From: Asparagopsis taxiformis
Lineage: Eukaryota; Rhodophyta; Florideophyceae; Bonnemaisoniales; Bonnemaisoniaceae
Direction of reading: 5' to 3'
NCBI GenBank assembly: GCA_030407315.1
Contig: JALQPE010001913.1
Coordinates: 1 to 64,000, forward strand
Length of the DNA: 64,000 bases
A program made the translations under genes and the position numbers. The notes under the pieces were generated by a model. It ran no database searches, had not been told where the DNA came from, and saw nothing but the letters and a program-made list of their open reading frames with translations. This document shows, in pieces, positions 52,277 to 61,473 of the stretch; position 1 is the first letter of the stretch; every line of letters starts with the position of its first letter.

Positions 52277-53893
52277 TTACCTAGCTGGCAAACCGTGTCT
52301 TGTAGAACGCAGCTCATCAACTGCTTGTAGCAAGCAGCGGCGAAGGTCTTCGTAAGTGGCGACGAGCAGCGAAGAGCCGTCACGCGAACTGAGCAAAACC
52401 TGCTCTGGAGAGCCTACATCTAAACGCGAGAGGCATTCTACGACATGCGCCATGTCTAAAATTGAATTTCCATTGCTGTCTACTCTATGGAAGACGTAAT
52501 CACGGAATAACTTGAGCAGATAGCGGTCGCCTGTTTCGGACCATTGCGGCTCTACACCAGCATCGGCACGCTCATTTACAAAGCCCAGTAGCGACATGAG
52601 GCGGAACATGCGACTGGAATCAAACTCAACAAACAGCTTATTCTCCAGTGAATCGCAGTGTGTCCAAACGTTGCCCAATTCGCTGGCCATTCGCGGTCCG
52701 ACGAGAGAAAGCACTTCATTAATGGTGAGCTGCGATGTTGGAGCGGCAGCATTGAGCAATGTCGCCACCACCAAAGCCAAATCTTCACTGTACGGGGATG
52801 CACGCCTCAGAGCCTCCACAGCGATATCTTCACCACACACAAGGGAGGCACTGCGTACAAGTTTTGGGTTTCCACGCAGAGCCAGTGTAGCTAGAATGCG
52901 ACCCAAACTGGCGAGATCTGCGCGCTGTAGCACAGCGGTACGGTCAGGATTGACGAGTCTGGTTTGTGAGTTCTGCGGGATATGATCGACACCATTGAGA
53001 TCAAAGGCGTCACTAAGACCTGTGCAACTAATTCGAACACGATTGCGGCCTGTAACAAGCAAATTGCAAGTAGTGAGCGCATCCCTGAGCGACAAACTAT
53101 TTGCATGCACCACAGATATCGCCGATAACAGCTGCGAGAGCATAGCCCACAAAGTCGCTTCACCCAACGGATGATAGCGATGGTCCGGGGTCGGCGCGTT
53201 GAGAAACACGTTTCGAACGGTATCGGACCTACTAGCAAACTCGTACGCAAACACCACCTCATTGGTCGGGGGCATAGCGGCGGCAGTATTTGCGGTAAAC
53301 TGACGCGTTGTAAACGCCTCTTTCAAAGCGAGAATAGTCGGATGATGGACGCGTTTCCACGCCTCAGCGACGCGAACAATCTGGGCGCTGGGGGCGGGGG
53401 GCGCGCCGATGACTCTCAACAGCGCGGTAGCGGCGCCCTGAGAAGCGGAGACGCCTTTGTACAGCACTGCGGCGGGGCCGCCGTCCGCGAAGAGCGGGGA
53501 GGGCGCCGATTCGAGCGGAAGCACCGCGTAGTACTGGCCGATGGTGTCTGGGACGGCCATGGCGGGATGGGGACGGGCGAGGAGCATCGCGACGTCGGTG
53601 CGCGCGGAATCGCGCATGGCGGGGTTGGCGTACATGTCCGGCGGGAAGGGGTAGGAATAGGTCGCGGCTGGCGCGTAGGGTCGCGGAGCGGCGCGTCGCT
53701 GCTGGGCGCGCGCGCGCGCTCGGTAGGGATACTGGTAGACGGGCTGCGGTTGGAAGGGCGCGCTGCGGGCGTCGTATCGAGTTGGCGCGGCAGGTTGGGA
53801 CGGGACAAACTCGGCGGCGAGGGCGGACGGGCGTCCGAGCATCGCGTCCATCGATACGGAGGACTGGCCCACCGATTCGGTCGGGCGGCTCAT
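52277..53893 (-). CDS. PAN3: PAN2-PAN3 deadenylase regulatory subunit PAN3
   Basis: The 538-residue protein from ATG 53893 matches PAN3, the pseudokinase subunit that brings PAN2 to poly(A)-binding protein for mRNA deadenylation. Residues ~16-32 (DAMLGRPSALAAEFVPS) fit a PAM2-like PABP-binding motif (xLNPxAxEFxP). The region 30-150 is Pro/Ala/Tyr/Arg-rich. The degenerate kinase domain has IGQYYAVLPLE, VVFAYEFAS, LSAISVVHANSLSLRD (catalytic-loop position) and LVTGRNRVRISCTGLSD. The C-terminal knob is highly conserved: WSETGDRYLLKLFRDYVFH, ILDMAHVVECLSRLD and LLVATYEDLRRCL. The CCCH zinc finger of many fungal and animal PAN3 N-termini is not present. The leader upstream continues open without ATG. 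Confidence 0.93.
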   Translation of the reverse strand: MSRPTESVGQSSVSMDAMLGRPSALAAEFVPSQPAAPTRYDARSAPFQPQPVYQYPYRARARAQQRRAAPRPYAPAATYSYPFPPDMYANPAMRDSARTDVAMLLARPHPAMAVPDTIGQYYAVLPLESAPSPLFADGGPAAVLYKGVSASQGAATALLRVIGAPPAPSAQIVRVAEAWKRVHHPTILALKEAFTTRQFTANTAAAMPPTNEVVFAYEFASRSDTVRNVFLNAPTPDHRYHPLGEATLWAMLSQLLSAISVVHANSLSLRDALTTCNLLVTGRNRVRISCTGLSDAFDLNGVDHIPQNSQTRLVNPDRTAVLQRADLASLGRILATLALRGNPKLVRSASLVCGEDIAVEALRRASPYSEDLALVVATLLNAAAPTSQLTINEVLSLVGPRMASELGNVWTHCDSLENKLFVEFDSSRMFRLMSLLGFVNERADAGVEPQWSETGDRYLLKLFRDYVFHRVDSNGNSILDMAHVVECLSRLDVGSPEQVLLSSRDGSSLLVATYEDLRRCLLQAVDELRSTRHGLPAR

Positions 53894-54372
53894 GACGTGG
53901 ATTAGAGGCACATGTTGTGACGGAAGATGGGTTTGTTGCTGAGCTGTTTGGGAAGGCGTTAAGATGGAATCATTAGAGTTTGCGCGGTAAATGTACAATC
54001 GATGAAATCAAATCGTGTACAATTTATTTTTTTTGCTTACAGAAGCGGCACTTCACTTGCGTTGTTCATGTCATCTTGTTGACGATGGCGACCACGACCG
54101 GCGCGCACGTCATGGCCACCGCGAACTTATCTTGCTGTCGAGAAACGTGGACCCGATACACGTACAATGTCGGATCCTTTTGACGTCGCGTGCGCTGCGC
54201 CGCGCCGCACCGCGCCGCGCATGATCGACGCCAGTGCACGCGGCCAGATTTCAACTCGCTTCATCGCTTCCCATTGGTCGTATCTTAATTCGTGCACTGG
54301 CCCATCAACTCCAAACATCTACCGATATGGATACAAAGTCACCAAACTCGTCTCACACTCATCTTCTTTACA
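53894..54372. other. divergent promoter region, PAN3 / BTB gene
   Basis: This 479-bp spacer separates divergent starts. A GC-rich patch at 54180-54240 (CGCGCCGCACCGCGCCGCGC) sits between AT-rich flanks. No TATA box is obvious on the plus side; the last ~60 bases are C/A/T-rich as in other leaders. Confidence 0.5.
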
Positions 54373-56646
54373 ATGCCTCGCCACCGCCGCCTCTCCCGAC
54401 ACGCACCGCGCCCCCCGAGCCCCGCCCCATCCCGTCCCGCCATGCACGTCTTCCGAGCAAAGGTGCCCGTCCATTACGCTGCCAAGCCACAGTCGCCGAC
54501 ATCGACGTGGAGAAATGCGCTCGGCTTCTCCTGGAGGTTGCGTGCCCGACAAACAAACAATACACACTTTGCGCTCGAGCTCTCCATCAAGCGCACCCAC
54601 CAGCGATGCGCAACTATGCTCAGCATCTGGCTTGCTATTCGTCATCCAGTTGTGGACACCATCCCCATTGAAAATGTATTTGTAGCTTCGACGACCACCG
54701 ACAGCCCTCCCAAATCATGCCCAGATGTTACCCGTTTCGTCCGTGTCATGTTCCCCACTCATGTCGCCGCAGAGGTCATGGCTTTTCGTCCCTTCCCGAC
54801 TGGTTTCGGCTCCCAGCTTCGCAGACATAGATATATCAGGGATGGACACCTCACATGCCATCTCACCGTTCTGGCCACACCGATTTCCGATGATGCTATT
54901 TTGCCAAATCTCTGCCATTACCATCACAATGATCCGCCCATTTCTCTATCTCCGTCACGCCCCGCTCCAAGTCCCCTGCGTCGCCAGTTGTTTTCGGAAC
55001 ACAGCTCGACTGCACGAGAGCAGCACGATACCGCCACTTTGAATGATTCCCAACATGCGATATGCTGGTTGGACCATCATCACCCTGATGAGCACCTATG
55101 GCCGCTCAACTTTGATAACTTGCCCCATTTTCCTCAAATGCCATATGAACGCTTCCATACAGATATTTCTTCATATACTGAACTGCTTCAAGATGAGCAG
55201 TTGCAGTGTTCGACTGATGATCACTCCTCACCAATACGTGTCTCGTATAGTATTTCGTCGCTATTGCGACCCAATCTTTCTCAAGATGACGATTCTCAAC
55301 AAGGTAGTACCAATAGAGAAAGCAACTTTGCTGACGTCGAGTTACACGTTGGCTCCGCTCCCAATCTCAAACTTTTTCGTCTGCATCGCTGTATTTTAGC
55401 GCTGGCGTCTCCGATATTCCGCGCCATGCTCACGATTGACATGCAAGAAAATTCAACTGGCAAAGTTGAATTGCCCAATTTTTCCTCGCAAAGCATTGCA
55501 TTCATCATCCGCCACATTTACGGTGAAAACATAGACGGCTTTCCACCCGATCTCGCCTTTGAAATCTACTGCTTTGGTCATCAGTTTGAAATTGCAAGTC
55601 TGCTCAGCGTAGCTCGCCTCTCGATTCTACGCACCATATCAGCCGCCACTGTTGTCGACGTTCTATGTTTCGGCAGAACGTACGCCGACTCTACACTTTC
55701 AGAGCGTGCACATGCATACATTGCACACAACTTTTCCACGATGGCATCCAGCACCGCCATCCTAGAAAAACTGTGCGAGCTCCCCGCAGACGCCATGTAC
55801 CGCCTGCTAGAATCGGACCACATCCGAGCAACAGAACTGGAGGTACTACTCGTCAGTCTAAGATGGCTCGCCAAACAAAAAGGCATCATGTACAGCGAGG
55901 GAATCCTGCGCCGAATCCGCTGGTCACTCATGACGCCCGACATGCTCGACACAGCGCTATCAGCCAAAGTCGGGTCGCTTTCGCGCAAATTCGAGGCCAT
56001 TCTACTATCATCCACGCGGGCGGTCGCGGATGCACAGCACACCAGCGGCATGTTTGAAAAGCGGCGATTCCTAGGCCGGCCGACGGCCACGTTATGGATC
56101 CCGCTGATTCGCAAGCCGCCAAAAGTGGCCAAATTGCGATGCAGCGAAAAGCGCGAATTGAACTGCGAGCCTTTGCAATTCTCCTACCCGAAAAATGTCT
56201 TCCAGACGAGTCTAGCGCGACACGTCGAAACCACGTTTGAACACGCCAGCTTCAAGTGGAGCTTCCGCGCGCAGATGCTGCCCTGCGGCGCGTGGGGCTG
56301 CGACGAGCCGCGTCTGTCGGTGAGTCTGTGGCTCGAGGAGGACGATGAGGGCACGATTTGGACGCAGGACGGCGCTATCAACTCGGGTACCGCCATTCTG
56401 CCGCTGCGCGTCGTTGCCAGATGCATGGTGTGGAACGCGCGCGGCGGTCAGCTGCATAGTCGCACGCTTGACGTCGTGTTTCGATCGGCGGGCTGGGCGT
56501 GCGGTTGGAGTATTCAGGATCTGCTTGACGGTCATGAGAGAACTTGCTCGTTCATGTCGCAGCTTTCTACGCTCAAACATGAGGAATCCAAGGCGTTGCA
56601 GGTCGCCATTGAGATTTGTGAATGCTCGCCGGTGGATAGCGAGTAG
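54373..56646 (+). CDS. BTB-BACK domain protein
   Basis: The 757-residue protein starts at ATG 54373. The N-terminal ~60 residues are basic and Pro-rich. Residues ~70-190 form a possible MATH-like beta region, followed by a His/Pro/Ser-rich linker. The BTB domain begins at ~318 (NFADVELHVG) with LFRLHRCILALASPIFRAML and VELPNFSSQSIAFIIRHIYG, continuing to ~425. A BACK-like helical region follows (SERAHAYIAHNFSTMA, CELPADAMYRLLESD, LVSLRWLAKQKG). The C-terminal third (from ~570) is beta-rich and may be a second sandwich domain: FKWSFRAQMLPCGAWG, LSVSLWLEEDDEGTIW. BTB-BACK proteins usually act as substrate adaptors for CUL3 ubiquitin ligases. Client specificity is unknown. Confidence 0.85.
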   Translation: MPRHRRLSRHAPRPPSPAPSRPAMHVFRAKVPVHYAAKPQSPTSTWRNALGFSWRLRARQTNNTHFALELSIKRTHQRCATMLSIWLAIRHPVVDTIPIENVFVASTTTDSPPKSCPDVTRFVRVMFPTHVAAEVMAFRPFPTGFGSQLRRHRYIRDGHLTCHLTVLATPISDDAILPNLCHYHHNDPPISLSPSRPAPSPLRRQLFSEHSSTAREQHDTATLNDSQHAICWLDHHHPDEHLWPLNFDNLPHFPQMPYERFHTDISSYTELLQDEQLQCSTDDHSSPIRVSYSISSLLRPNLSQDDDSQQGSTNRESNFADVELHVGSAPNLKLFRLHRCILALASPIFRAMLTIDMQENSTGKVELPNFSSQSIAFIIRHIYGENIDGFPPDLAFEIYCFGHQFEIASLLSVARLSILRTISAATVVDVLCFGRTYADSTLSERAHAYIAHNFSTMASSTAILEKLCELPADAMYRLLESDHIRATELEVLLVSLRWLAKQKGIMYSEGILRRIRWSLMTPDMLDTALSAKVGSLSRKFEAILLSSTRAVADAQHTSGMFEKRRFLGRPTATLWIPLIRKPPKVAKLRCSEKRELNCEPLQFSYPKNVFQTSLARHVETTFEHASFKWSFRAQMLPCGAWGCDEPRLSVSLWLEEDDEGTIWTQDGAINSGTAILPLRVVARCMVWNARGGQLHSRTLDVVFRSAGWACGWSIQDLLDGHERTCSFMSQLSTLKHEESKALQVAIEICECSPVDSE

Positions 56647-56826
56647 ATGATGAGGTCTGGCGTCGGAGTTGTGTAAATAGCTGAGCGTTGCACTGTCTTG
56701 ATGTAAACAATCGAAGATTCTGGGCAGAAGCATCTCGTGATTTCTGCAATTAAATTATTATTTTCCGACGTGATACATACCCTTACATACAATTCGAGCT
56801 GCTCAACGACCAAACGGTTGTAATTG

Positions 56827-56859
56827 CACCGACACCGACACCGGCACCGGCACCGACCG
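56827..56859 (+). repeat. hexanucleotide microsatellite
   Basis: About five copies of CACCGA/CACCGG lie in the leader of the methyltransferase-like gene, 90-120 bp before its ATG. Confidence 0.8.
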
Positions 56860-56947
56860 TTGCCCAGTTGCATCATGTGACAATTATCATCACTAGCTCC
56901 GTGTCTCGCGTATCCCCGCAGCCCTGTGCGCTCCGCAACAACGAACA

Positions 56948-57766
56948 ATGGTGCTATTCACAATCTACATCCTGACAATTTTATTCGTCATCAACACAGC
57001 CACACCACGGCCGCACGCGAGCAGTAGTTCACTGCAGCTCGCGTACATAGAAGAGCTAATGCCTCCGGATGCGGACGCGATGCATCTCGACGCACAAATA
57101 CCGGAAATCAAACGGCGACTGTCGACACGACGATATCTATCGACAGCGGGTGGTGAAAACAACAGCGCATTCGAGGGCATCGGAGACCCGTCGCAGAACG
57201 TGCACAACATCACGAAATTGACCAAGATGCTATACGAGACAATTCACAAATTGAAGATCCGTTCCATGGTCGACGTGCCATGCCGCGGACATCTGCGCTG
57301 GATGGGCACCTTTCTGCGCGAGATCAAGCTACGCAAGGGGCTGACGTTTTCGTACTATTGTGTGGATAGCAGTGCGGATATCACCATGCTAGTCGAGACG
57401 AGACTGCCGGTGCTGTCGTCGGTGATGCCAAAATACAAGGTACTGCAGTTCTGGAGGGAGGATTTGCCGCCGGCAGACCTGGTTTTCTCCTGGGAGGGGC
57501 TGCAGAAAATGAAGGTGAATAACGTGGCGGCCATGCTACGTCGCGTGATTGACAATGGGCAGCATAAGTATCTGCTGATAGGGAGTTCGTCTATGGTGCG
57601 GAAGAACGACAACAAGTCGTCGCTAAACGTACGACGCGCGCCGTTCTCGTTTAGTAAACCGCAGCGTATTGTTAAAAAGCTTATGGTGGAGAAGAAGCAG
57701 AAGCATGGACCGGCGTTGATTGAACGAGATCTTTGTCTGTACGAGATTGCAAACATAACCAACTAG
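56948..57766 (+). CDS. secretory-pathway methyltransferase-like protein
   Basis: The 272-residue protein begins with a signal peptide or anchor (MVLFTIYILTILFVINTATP). The body resembles a small class of SAM-dependent methyltransferase-like proteins with the motif VDVPCRGHLRWM (family form DVPCGDxxWM, SAM-site loop), then YYCVDSSADI, DLPPADLVFSWEGLQKM and KYLLIGSS. A C-terminal RRAPFSFSKPQRI corresponds to the family's N-L..PF.F..P segment. Residues of the loop differ (GD to RG), so cofactor binding is not certain. It would act in the ER/Golgi or outside the cell, perhaps on glycans. It is convergent with the thioesterase gene (63 bp between stops). Confidence 0.6.
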   Translation: MVLFTIYILTILFVINTATPRPHASSSSLQLAYIEELMPPDADAMHLDAQIPEIKRRLSTRRYLSTAGGENNSAFEGIGDPSQNVHNITKLTKMLYETIHKLKIRSMVDVPCRGHLRWMGTFLREIKLRKGLTFSYYCVDSSADITMLVETRLPVLSSVMPKYKVLQFWREDLPPADLVFSWEGLQKMKVNNVAAMLRRVIDNGQHKYLLIGSSSMVRKNDNKSSLNVRRAPFSFSKPQRIVKKLMVEKKQKHGPALIERDLCLYEIANITN

Positions 57767-57829
57767 TAAATATGTTCAACGTGGAATGGCTTCTATCAAA
57801 AATTGGATAACATGTCTAGTTAGGATGGG

Positions 57830-58433
57830 TCACTTGGAAATGGCATCGGTCAAAACCTGTGGCCATTTCCTCCTCAATTTGCCCGTAGTCATGTCAATGG
57901 CAGCCAAAGTGACCTGTGCGGTAGCAAAAACAGTGCCATCATTCGCTTTAATAAACTCACTTTGAATCGGAATGCGCACCTTTCCATCATACTGGAGCGA
58001 AATCGTGATGAAGAGCTCATCGCCGAGACGGGCGGGGGAGAGATAACGCACGTTCAAGTCACGCACCACGAGTTCTGTGTGATGCAGCTGCACCAACTGC
58101 TCGTAAGGCAAATCGATATAGTTGAGATACTGAACGCGCGCCTCCTCGAGCCATCGGACATAGGAGCCATGCCAGAGGGCCATACTCTACATGGGCGAGT
58201 GGAGGGATGGTTAGTCGCCGACAGCAGACGCATAAACTCAGGCAGGATTGGAAGGAATGAACGTGTAGACGTACATAGTCCGAATCGGCGGGCATGACAG
58301 TTTTCTCGATGTGGAACGTCGCGGGTCGAAAATCGGAGGCGATCGTCGGGGGACGATTCGTCAACGCACAGCGGATCGCGTGGTGACGACGCGACCTTGG
58401 CGGTGCAATAAGGATGTTTGGGAGAAAAGCCAT
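57830..58433 (-). CDS. hotdog-fold acyl-CoA thioesterase (4HBT), one intron
   Basis: Exon 1 is 58275-58433 and exon 2 is 57830-58186 (minus strand), with an 88-bp phase-0 GT-AG intron (58187-58274). The product is 171 residues. The splice joins PADSDY to SMALWHGSYVRWLEEARVQY, which reconstructs the YbgC/FcbC-type start of a 4-hydroxybenzoyl-CoA-thioesterase hotdog domain; exon 2 alone would lack the conserved Asp region. Further strands are LVVRDLNVRYLSPARLGDEL and IPIQSEFIKANDGTVFATAQ. The first ~40 residues (MAFLPNILIAPPRSRRHHAI) look like an organellar presequence. Substrate is unknown; DHNA-CoA thioesterase in quinone synthesis is one candidate among several. Confidence 0.82.
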
Positions 58434-59602
58434 AACGGAGGATGGACTGTTGATCGAAACGCGTCGAGTGGAGATGTCGATACCTGAATAAATCTGACGC
58501 TCGACGGCAACACTGAATACGTCATTTGTATTCAATTAAAAAAACTGACAGCTGGCTACTGTACAGTGCAACACTGCGCGCCAACTGTCGCGGCGCATGT
58601 TTCCACCAGCGACGCACAACAACAATGGCTCCTTTGAGCGTGCGCTCGCCAACGTTCACAACTTGGCACTCGTCATCTCTAAGTTGGACGCTTCGTGATG
58701 CGCTAAACATCCGCGTGGGCATCCGAGCATTGCGAGTGACGCTTGCAAACCAACCGCCAGCGCTGCACCAGTTATGGAAATCACATAAGTGGTGACACCA
58801 ACGCACCAATACCGGACGTCACAATCCGCACACCGACTGCATACACATGTATTCCAAAGCAACGCGCACCGAACCAGACACAGCACCCGTCCAATATCCC
58901 GAGGCTAACTTTGCGCCAATGACAGCGCATTGGTCGCTTGGTCGCGTTGGCGCTATCCCGCGTGGAAAACAACCGGACATGTGGCGTAACCTGCGTAATG
59001 CATCGCGAGCTGAATGCGTCACAAATACGTCTGATTGGCGCCCACTGCCATACTAGAGGTCCATGTCAACGCGAGATTTAGGGCGAGTGCATACAGCGAC
59101 GCTCGCAAACAACTGAGCGAGCGGAGATGTGAACAAGTTTTTTGTGTGTCTGTTTCAATTTGGTAGTTAACAGTGGACTTGTATACTGGATGTGTCGAAG
59201 GTGAATTAGAGCGAACTGCCGTTTTTTCGTTGATATATATGTATATATCATGGTGTGCGTCGCCGTTTTGTTTTGTGGCCGATCAGACGCTCAAAGCGAG
59301 CCAGCGCGTAGATTGTCCAGCTGCAATGGTGAGCTGCTTTGTAAAAGATACAACCACACCGTAGCGTATATACACATGTATCAAAGCGGTTTGACATTCG
59401 ACACAGCGCGTTGCAAGTAAGGTCACCTACTCTCTCCACGAGTGTAGGACACATCCAACGCCTTGTTCCCACAATGGGACGCCACCACAGCTACGAAAAA
59501 GCTGCAGTCGCCGTGACGTCATGTGAACAACAACCATCGCTGATGGTCCACCCATTGCTGCGCCTTGTTCTCCACCCGTACACCTGCAGCCAACGATTCA
59601 CA
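58434..59602. other. intergenic, no gene seen
   Basis: Frames on both strands are short and overlap each other. A run TATATATGTATATATC occurs at 59234-59250. No RNA gene or known motif was found. Confidence 0.45.
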
Positions 59603-59608
59603 TATAAA
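59603..59608 (+). promoter_or_regulatory. TATA box of small membrane protein gene
   Basis: TATAAA in the context ACATATAAACAG lies 90 bases before the ATG at 59698 and is followed by a C/A-rich leader. The position suits a TATA box with a ~60-nt leader. Confidence 0.45.
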
Positions 59609-59697
59609 CAGACGCCCATTTGGTAGCAGTCTATCTTCATCTTTCCCATCACCCCACCATCACCCGACCACCGCCATCACCATCTCCACCGGTCACA

Positions 59698-60021
59698 ATG
59701 GCGCTCAACGCATTTCTCATCCTGCTCAACCTGGCTCTTCTGCTGCTCATCCTCGATCGTGCGCAAAAAGCGCACACTCGACATCCAGCTGTGTACCACG
59801 TCGACCCATCCATCATCACCTGTTCATCGCAGTCGCAACAAGCATATGTAATGATCCGCGGCAACAAAGTTCCATACACCATAAAACCTCCCACGACGCA
59901 CACGTCAGCGCCGGCGGCATCAAGCCACAACTGGCATTCCGCACCGATGCAGATGCAACGTCATGCAACGCACGCGCCACGCAACAAGTCGCTCGTCTGG
60001 CAACGCGAGCATGCGAGCTAA
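59698..60021 (+). CDS. small signal-anchored protein, unknown
   Basis: The 107-residue protein has an N-terminal hydrophobic segment (MALNAFLILLNLALLLLIL) directly followed by DRAQKAH, so it is a signal anchor or uncleaved signal peptide. The rest is polar, His/Ser/Gln/Thr-rich, with YVMIRGNKVPYTIKPP the only ordered-looking part. It resembles no family I know. The TATA box, CA-rich leader and convergent position next to the ZIP gene support it as real. The His-rich tail beside a metal transporter is curious but may be chance. Confidence 0.5.
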   Translation: MALNAFLILLNLALLLLILDRAQKAHTRHPAVYHVDPSIITCSSQSQQAYVMIRGNKVPYTIKPPTTHTSAPAASSHNWHSAPMQMQRHATHAPRNKSLVWQREHAS

Positions 60022-60161
60022 ACTTCCAATCACCAAACGCACGCTGTGCGGCGCATACCAATCAAACGTCCAGCTCCTCGCTCGGGGCCATTTAGCGACA
60101 GCACAGACATAAAATCTAACAAAATAAACCAATTTTAGAAACGGCCAACACGCGCCGCACA

Positions 60162-61136
60162 TCAATGCTCATGCAACGTCTCCACCAACGCGACCGTAAA
60201 CACGCCCAACGCGCCGCCCAGCAACGCCAGCGCCAACCGCCGCACAAACACAAGCACCGAAACCGGCGCCAGCTCTCCGTTCTTCGCACGCACCGGACGC
60301 GTGACATCCGCCACGACATCGGGCACGATGGCCGCAAACGTCATATACATGAGCGCGCCGGCCGCAAAGGCCAGAATGAGCTCGCGCGCCTGCTCGAAGA
60401 GCGCGGCGGCGCGCAGCGCGGCCAGAGTGCCGGCGATCGCGGTGGTGGCGCAGAGAAAATTGGCGAGTAAAGCGCGCGATTTGGAGTAGCCGGCACGGAG
60501 CATCACGGCATAATCGCCCAGTTCCTGCGGAAGCTCGTGGAGTAATACGGCGATTGTTGTCGCGATGCCCGCGGTTGACGACGCGGTGAACGCGGCGCCG
60601 ATGGAGAGCCCGTCGCAGAAGTTGTGCAACGCGTCCGCGGCGAGGTTCATCTGCGCCGTGGAGGGGGAGTGCGTGTCGTGTGTGTGCGCGTGTCGCGACG
60701 CGCGGCGGATCAGCGTGTCGAGGATGAAGAACAGCGCGACGCCGAGGAGCAGCGGGAGCGTTAGGAGTGAGGTCGGCGTCGGTGAGGTGTAGATGTGGGG
60801 GAGAAGGTGGAGGAAGAGATCGGAGATTAATGCTCCGGCTGCGTAGGGGAGTAGGTGGGTGAGAAGATGTGGTGCGAGAGGGAGGAGTAGGAGCGATGAT
60901 AGAGAGATGGAGGATACGAGCATGGAGGCTGTGAGTGCGGCCGTGGAGGCGGGGAGCGATTCGAGTGGCGCGAGGAGCGGTTTTAGGTAGTTGACGAGTT
61001 GTGCAGCGAGATGGGTTGGAGCGGTGTGGGAGTGGTCATGTTGATGATGGTGGGAATGGGCGATGATGGCTGTTGGCGAAACGGAGAGGAGAATGGCAAC
61101 GACGAACAGGAAGAGGAGTGGACGGGATCGGATCAT
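60162..61136 (-). CDS. ZIP-family metal transporter (LIV-1 type)
   Basis: The 324-residue protein is a ZIP (SLC39) transporter, expected to move Zn2+ or related divalent metals into the cytosol. The signal peptide (~1-26) is followed by a His-rich luminal segment (HSHHHQHDHSH, 27-37). About seven or eight membrane spans follow. A His-rich cytosolic loop RHAHTHDTHS (149-158) lies between spans III and IV. The metal site includes HNFCDGLSIGAAF (171-183) in TM IV and HELPQELGDYAVM (200-212) in TM V, the LIV-1 signature HExPHExGD with Gln for the second His. The pattern is closest to ER/Golgi ZIP7-like members. Met at 61136 was chosen because it starts the signal peptide; the frame upstream is CA-rich leader. 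Confidence 0.92.
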   Translation of the reverse strand: MIRSRPLLFLFVVAILLSVSPTAIIAHSHHHQHDHSHTAPTHLAAQLVNYLKPLLAPLESLPASTAALTASMLVSSISLSSLLLLPLAPHLLTHLLPYAAGALISDLFLHLLPHIYTSPTPTSLLTLPLLLGVALFFILDTLIRRASRHAHTHDTHSPSTAQMNLAADALHNFCDGLSIGAAFTASSTAGIATTIAVLLHELPQELGDYAVMLRAGYSKSRALLANFLCATTAIAGTLAALRAAALFEQARELILAFAAGALMYMTFAAIVPDVVADVTRPVRAKNGELAPVSVLVFVRRLALALLGGALGVFTVALVETLHEH

Positions 61137-61473
61137 GATGGCTGGGCGATGGTGTGGAACGAAGGATGGACGATGCAACGTTGGTGTTGATGCTGGAGGC
61201 CAAGAGTGATAGACGGTTGAAGCATCCAATGAGATGGCGCCAAGTTTCGACACGACAGGGATCGGCGCATCGATCGGGAATCCGGCAACACTCATCCAAA
61301 CGACCAATGACAAGTGATATGTTGAATGTTGCAGCAGGATTAGGGTTTTTTAATCCACAATTCACCTCGGCACATATCTGATTCTACGTGTAGATCAAAC
61401 AGCTCCAGTATCTCCACTCCCATCGCTCTCCGTCTCGTTGCCGCAGCGCGCGCGATCCATCCTCGTCGACATC
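61137..61473. other. divergent promoter region, ZIP / carrier genes
   Basis: 337 bp between divergent ATGs. No TATA box is clear, and leaders on both sides are C/A-rich in the sense direction. Confidence 0.5.

Noticed and set aside
54167..54685. 172-codon plus frame and overlapping frames at the BTB gene start
   Set aside because: They overlap the BTB frame, which has the longer frame and the domain match; the alternative frame is low-complexity.
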